From Bathymodiolus brooksi (taxonomy: Eukaryota > Mollusca > Bivalvia > Mytilida > Modiolidae), in NCBI GenBank assembly GCA_963680875.1, contig OY804582.1, positions 54,206,646 through 54,270,645 of the forward strand: DNA of 64,000 nt, in the 5' to 3' direction. The translations under genes were made by a program, and so were the position numbers. The first letter of the stretch is position 1. Each line of letters opens with the position of its first letter. The notes under the pieces were generated by a model. That model saw nothing but the letters and a program-made list of their open reading frames with translations. It was not told the origin of the DNA and made no database searches. Positions 60,001 to 64,000 of the stretch are shown here, one piece after another.

Positions 60001-62332
60001 CACTGACAAATTTGTTCACATAATGTTGTATCGAGTACACCTCGCCTAAGCGGGATTCGAACTCACAACCTTAGTGGTGATAGGCACCGATTGCATAGGT
60101 AGTTGTAAATCCAACTACCATACGATCACGACCATGGCGGTCCCTTTGTTTTTATCTAATATTGTTTTCAATGATACATGTACACTAGTGATTAAACATA
60201 CATCTTTCTTTAATTTCATTGGTTATACCAGTTGGCAGTTGTATTTCTCAATCTAATTAACATTTAATACTTTTTGCATATTTATAAATTGTTTTGCTTT
60301 GGCTATCATTGGTAGGCTCATCAGTGAGTGGTCGATCGAAAATATGAACCCTGACATGACCCCATACATGATTTCATTAGAGGTTATAAATATATAATTA
60401 GTGTTGTATCCCCAAATTTGTTTTAAAAGATACAACAAGCATTTAATTTCAATTAGATTACACATTTGTTGAATGACCAGTGAATAGCATTTACTGTCAA
60501 CTTAAGGTGGATTTTAATTCCTTCTTTTATTCTTAAAATCAGTTTCGCTACTTCTTTGTTTCAATTTTGAAAACTGACTCAGAAGCTGTCTAACATCTTT
60601 TGTTAAAGTGTTTGACTATAAACCAGAGATTAAGTTTTTGGAAAGACAAAACAACTTAATACATTACATTATATTTGTTTGTTAGCATTGATATTATTTT
60701 TCATGTTTGTACTTAATTGTTCTTGTCACAAACAAATTTAGTTTATATGACAATAAAGTTTATTATCGATGATTTGTACATTTTCATTTTTATCTTACAT
60801 GCGATAATATACAATTATAGTCTTTTGTTGAGGTCAATACAAGTTTTTATGGACCTTAAAAACGATATTCACTGAAACCTTTTAATAGGCTGAGGTGAAT
60901 ATTGATTTCTAAGGTCCATAAAAACTCGCATTGACTGATACAAAAGACTGTAATTGTTTTATTACATTAAACGAAAACGAAAGTGAAACCAAGTCAATAC
61001 GAGTTTTAATCAAACAAAATCAAATTTTACGGAATGTCAGGTGACAGCATGATAGCCAATAAAATTGTTTAAATAAAATCATTATGTAATAATATCTATA
61101 ATCTATTATCAAGCAACGAGCATGATATTAACATATATCGCTGTTTCCAATGTGATGTAATAATGATGTCACCGACTTCACATAACCAAATCCTCAATAA
61201 ACATACTATCCTGTATATGTTTTGCTTGAAATGGACGTCTCATATCTCGGGCTCAGCCTTCAATGTGATATTACTCTGAGAAATCTATTCTCGCCAAATA
61301 AATCAACGATATTATATATTTATTATTACTGTGATAAAACTATAGTATCATGGCATCTATTTCAACATAGATAAATATTGATAACGACCTACCATGTGGG
61401 GAAGGTAGAAGGTGATGTTTAGATTTCAGAATTGGATACTTGGACAAAATGAGGTTCCTGAAAAAATAAATAAAAAGATACATATTTATGTAAATTTAGT
61501 CAACACATTATATCATAGATATACAGTATACATTAATTCTATACAATATCCCCCCTCTCATAAAGTCATTCTCACCTCTCATCAGGACATTATTTTCTGA
61601 TGCACTGAGATGGTCAAATACTTGTAAATTGTGCCCCTTGAGAGAGGTTACCCCTCTTATAAGACCATTTTTTCATTGCAGAATGGGTGGGTTATAAAAG
61701 AAGGACTACTGTGTTCAATTCATACAATATATTTGTTCTAAATTCAATTGCTAAACAGTGATATCTGATCATCTCACACTCGTCAAAGGAAATTGTTTTT
61801 ATTATTAAAAAAAAAAAATTCTTCATATTGAAGACCTCAGTTGTTAGTCATTAACTTCAATGTAAATTCATTAAACATCTTGTCGCCTTAAAAAACATCC
61901 TTTAAACAATTTTAAAAAGTGACCCAGTCAATTCAAACTTTCAAAAATGGCCCGACATAGTCTGTCTGTCTGTATTTATGAGTTGAGAATTGAGTATTAG
62001 AATGCATATCAAAGGGACATAACCAACATATATGATAGGATCATCTCCCTTGTCTCCTTTCGTCCAGAAAGGTATATAGTCAGTGTTGATATTCAACATT
62101 AGAATATTCAATACCTGGCAAATGAAAATGACATATTTATTTTCTGTGGAAGATGAAAACATCCATCTACATGTACCTTATTGTTTCAAAACCTACCCCC
62201 ATGTATGGTCCTTTGTGGCTGGTCCAAAGTCAACATACATCCCCATCTTTTCTCCAAACCACATACCAAGATCATTATTACCAAGAAACGGTTTAGATGC
62301 ATCACTCTCTAGTAAAGTTATTACATCAGCTC
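53940..62332 (-). CDS. CWH43: CWH43 / PGAP2-interacting protein, C-terminal part (5' end beyond window)
   Basis: Six exons join in phase: 62332-62197, 61457-61393, 59818-59677, 57476-57327, 55304-55149, 54021-53940 (731 nt, about 243 residues to TGA). Landmarks in order are [66 protein letters not shown] and a C-terminus H-M-D-T-P-K-Y-F-L. This is the C-terminal endonuclease/exonuclease/phosphatase-like domain of CWH43. Family knowledge: the full protein has N-terminal membrane segments and works in the ER/Golgi; yeast Cwh43 puts ceramide into GPI anchors, and animal CWH43 affects GPI-anchored protein lipids and trafficking. The conserved Glu, Asp and His positions are intact, with no stops or frameshifts, so the gene looks functional. 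The membrane half must lie right of 64000. Confidence 0.93.
54826..55075 (-). repeat. SINE family A, full length
   Basis: In the last CWH43 intron, same sense as the gene: GTTATGGTGCTTAATGCC through CCATACGATCACAACC. Confidence 0.87.
55149..55304 (-). CDS. CWH43: CWH43 penultimate exon
   Basis: The acceptor is TTTATAG and the donor is ACAA/GTAAGT, phase 2. It encodes [17 protein letters not shown], conserved in the family. Confidence 0.92.
55386..56710 (+). repeat. G-tract minisatellite, 28 copies
   Basis: Unit TAAAGGTTGTCAGGACAATG GAGATTCAATTATCATGA followed by a G run varying from 4 to 13. It fills the CWH43 intron between 57327 and 55304; the G-rich strand is the template strand of the gene. 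Confidence 0.97.
57090..57270 (-). repeat. SINE family A, 5'-truncated
   Basis: AGGGTTAGGTTTATGGTG, core, CCGCAAGTCACTGACAAACT; the head is missing. Confidence 0.82.
57327..57476 (-). CDS. CWH43: CWH43 exon with G-N-V-K-D-I-D and R-W-C-E-Y
   Basis: The acceptor TTCTATTTCAG was chosen over a CAG 11 nt upstream because only it keeps phase. The donor is AAAAG/GTTAGT. It encodes E-N-P-V-V-F-L-G-Y and [13 protein letters not shown] 34-bp minisatellite begins about 18 nt upstream of the acceptor. Confidence 0.9.
57495..58757. repeat. 34-bp minisatellite, about 37 copies
   Basis: Unit TGTCTGAACCAACCACAATC TAGTTCATGAAACC. The right half is a higher-order array with 170-bp period. It lies in the CWH43 intron directly upstream of the 57327-57476 exon. 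Confidence 0.97.
58758..59369 (-). other. CWH43: CWH43 intron sequence
   Basis: No additional exon or repeat recognised. Confidence 0.6.
59370..59490 (-). repeat. SINE family A, 5'-truncated
   Basis: GGTTTATGGTGTTTAATGCC through CCGACCTGTCGCAAGTCACT. Confidence 0.85.
59677..59818 (-). CDS. CWH43: CWH43 exon with V-V-T-H motif
   Basis: The acceptor is ATATTTCAG. It encodes G-E-L-A-P-A-I then [10 protein letters not shown] and D-R-K-L-Q. The donor AATG/GTATGA was chosen because it gives the phase 2 needed by the next exon. No other nearby GT gives both a good site and the right phase. Confidence 0.87.
59884..60140 (-). repeat. SINE family A, full length
   Basis: GGGTTAGGGTTATGGTGCTT (telomere-like tail) through CCATACGATCACGACC. 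Confidence 0.88.
60141..61392 (-). other. CWH43: CWH43 intron sequence with foldback element
   Basis: Contains an inverted repeat at 60798-60965; otherwise AT-rich and unassigned. Confidence 0.6.
60798..60965. repeat. Foldback repeat, ~70-bp arms
   Basis: Arms share AGTCTTTTGT and GTTTTTATGGACCTTA in inverted orientation around a short spacer (ACCTTTTAATAGGCTGAGGT). A third partial arm (GTCAATACGAGTTTTAAT) follows at about 60994. Confidence 0.82.
61393..61457 (-). CDS. CWH43: CWH43 short exon
   Basis: A 65-nt exon with acceptor TTTTTTCAG and donor CATG/GTAGGT. It encodes [18 protein letters not shown]. Confidence 0.9.
62197..62332 (-). CDS. CWH43: CWH43 exon with E-S-D motif
   Basis: The acceptor is TATTTCAG and the donor is GGGG/GTAGGT. 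It encodes [15 protein letters not shown] and ends D-H-T-W. The Glu of L-L-E-S-D fits the metal-binding Glu of EEP-fold proteins. The incoming phase is 1, so an upstream exon outside the window is required. Confidence 0.92.
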
Positions 62333-62374
62333 CTGAAATAATGGTATTTATTATGAATAATTAACACATCAATG

Positions 62375-62645
62375 TAGGGGCTGTCGTGGTCGTGATCATA
62401 GGGTAGTTGGATTTACAACTACCTGTGCAATCAGTGCCTATCACCACTAACGTTGCGAGTTCTAACTCCCGTTCATGGTGTGGTGTACTCGATACAACTT
62501 TAAGTAATAAAGTTTGTCAATGACTTGAGACAGATTGGTAGTTTTCTCCAGGTGCTCCGGTTTCCTCCACCAATAAAACTGACCATCACGATATAACTGA
62601 AATATTGTTGAAAGTGGTGTTAAACATCATAAACCTAAACCAAAC
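62375..62645 (+). repeat. SINE family A with 10-bp target duplication
   Basis: Flanked by CACATCAATG (62365-62374 and 62646-62655). Tail CATAAACCTAAACCAAAC. It starts about 40 bp upstream of a CWH43 acceptor, antisense to the gene. Confidence 0.92.
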
Positions 62646-62684
62646 CACATCAATGCAATGATTCTGGTGTTATGGTAAATATAT

Positions 62685-62940
62685 TGAGTGAATGAGTGAT
62701 TGTTGTTTAACTTCAAATGAGTATTTCCCACCCCCCTCCCCACCCCCTATATCATGATTATTTCTATTTTCTATCAGATGATGATTTCTGCTTTGTACTA
62801 AATCAGCATGCTTAGGTGGATTTCATAGTGGTAGCTGACTGAAACATTACATTACAAAGGTGGAGCAGCATGTCCACCCTAACAAATGTTCCTTATTCCA
62901 AGCCAAGCATTCTTTGCTCTTACTCCTTAATGCTGCCAAG
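62685..62940 (-). repeat. SINE family B, partial
   Basis: TGAGTGATTGTTGTTTAACTTC tail region through CATTCTTTGCTCTTACTCC. The head is missing and the middle holds a C-rich run. Confidence 0.65.
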
Positions 62941-63254
62941 CTACATCACCGATGCAGTTGTTAAAGATCTTGAACAATACAGAACCAAAACAAAAAGGAA
63001 TAAAAAGTTTACCACAAATGGATGACCCAGGTACAACATAATTTTTTTTATCATAACTAAATAAGCCCTGACTAAATTTATGTAAATTAAACATTTAATA
63101 AAGTCAAAAGAAATATCAATACTGCTGCCCCATTCAAAATGTAGATCAGTAATGTCATTTATAAATATATTTGTTTGGTGATCATTACATCGGTTAACAC
63201 AATACATGGATGCAATATATATGTGTTAATTATGATTTGGTGTAAAAAGATATA

Positions 63255-63605
63255 AATGATATTGCGGTAGATCATGAGTTCGAGCCCCGGTCGGATCAAA
63301 CCAAAAACTATAAAATTGGGTTTGTTGCTTCTCAGCAAATCTGATGCAGCATTAAGGAGAAAGAGCAAAGACGGGTTGGCTCAGAATCTGGATAATGTGT
63401 CCATTCCAGTTGAGCAAAAAGTCTACCCATGAACTGTTGTTTCAGTGAGCTAGCACTATAAAATCCAACTAAGTGTGTTGGACTAGTACAAAGCTGACAT
63501 TACTACAATGCATCATCTCCATGAATGAAACGTGTTCTCACCATGATCTAGCTATAAAATAGCTCATTTGGCATTAAACAACAATCACTCACAAAAATAT
63601 TTTAC
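63255..63605 (+). repeat. SINE family B
   Basis: B box GAGTTCGAGCCCCGG, body GCAGCATTAAGGAGAAAGAG, GGATAATGTGTCC, end CATTTGGCATTAAACAACAATC. One copy only of the unit that is repeated nine times at 7241. Confidence 0.82.
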
Positions 63606-64000
63606 TATTAATTAAAATTTGTTTGTTTGACAAAAGATTACCACAAATTGTTATAATTGACAATAAAACAAAGATCATCTTAGAAAATACATTCTGTTAA
63701 TCAAATTGCACCAAGAATACACAAAGCAAAATGCAGGTAATTTTTATGTTATTGCTACAGATGAGATATATATAAAGTCTCTTGTTGGATATTACAAACA
63801 AATACTTTATTCCATTTTCCAGATGTTTCAGCAGTGCCGGATTTAGACGAAGAGAGACCCTAGACTAATCCACTTGTGAGGCCCCTCCCAACCCCCCACG
63901 ACTAGAGGAAGATCAAAAAGAGTGTTTTAAACAATTTCAATAAATTGGATGGTGATATCGAGTGTTTAAGATTCTGCAATTCTGAGATGGAGTGCAACTG
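63606..64000. other. CWH43: CWH43 intron, right window edge
   Basis: The next upstream CWH43 exon was searched for on the minus strand from 62335 to 64000 and not found. Confidence 0.5.

Noticed and set aside
62941..63368. Minus-strand frames of 88 and 69 residues next to CWH43
   Set aside because: They overlap a SINE and lack CWH43 family motifs, so they are not the missing upstream exons.

Overview
This window comes from an animal nuclear genome, most likely a mollusc (bivalve or gastropod). It is AT-rich and intron-rich, with dense tRNA-derived SINEs that share a core ending in GGCGTTAAACACC, tandem-unit elements of a kind common in bivalve DNA, many minisatellites, and two spliced genes with clear animal relatives. 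I see no bacterial genes, rRNA, functional tRNA or CRISPR array.

Two genes could be rebuilt exon by exon, both on the minus strand. (1) A TEX26-like gene (30198 down to 17250) has eight phase-consistent exons encoding 445 residues. Its C-terminal half resembles vertebrate testis-expressed protein 26. A further exon-like segment (16583-16408) fits in phase as an alternative last exon. (2) The 3' half of a CWH43 gene (PGAP2-interacting protein, GPI-anchor lipid remodelling) occupies 62332 down to 53940 in six exons, about 243 residues up to the stop. Its 5' exons lie beyond the right edge. There is no sign that the two genes work together.

Layout. 1-8.4 kb: SINEs, a 2.1 kb 29-bp minisatellite, and a SINE whose Pol III promoter half is tandemly amplified. 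8.9-11.9 kb: a decayed ~3 kb DNA transposon with a 144-codon transposase-like open frame that has no ATG. 12-17 kb: AT-rich DNA with one tandem-unit element carrying nuclear-receptor-type DR1 sites. 17.2-30.2 kb: the TEX26-like gene, whose introns are full of SINEs and satellites that in places touch the splice sites. 30.6-31.2 kb: a mariner-type MITE upstream of that gene. 31-40 kb: SINEs, tandem-unit elements, dispersed repeats and a LINE tail. 40-44.7 kb: a possible divergent promoter and spliced noncoding transcript, with a 2.8 kb inverted-repeat element in its intron. 45-53.9 kb: decayed satellites and SINEs. 53.9-64 kb: CWH43, with two large intronic minisatellites.

The most notable observations are a SINE insertion whose target-site duplication copied a splice donor, a multi-head SINE superfamily with telomere-like tails, the amplified SINE promoter, and several higher-order satellite arrays. 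Most ATG-started open frames in the window are chance or repeat artefacts.
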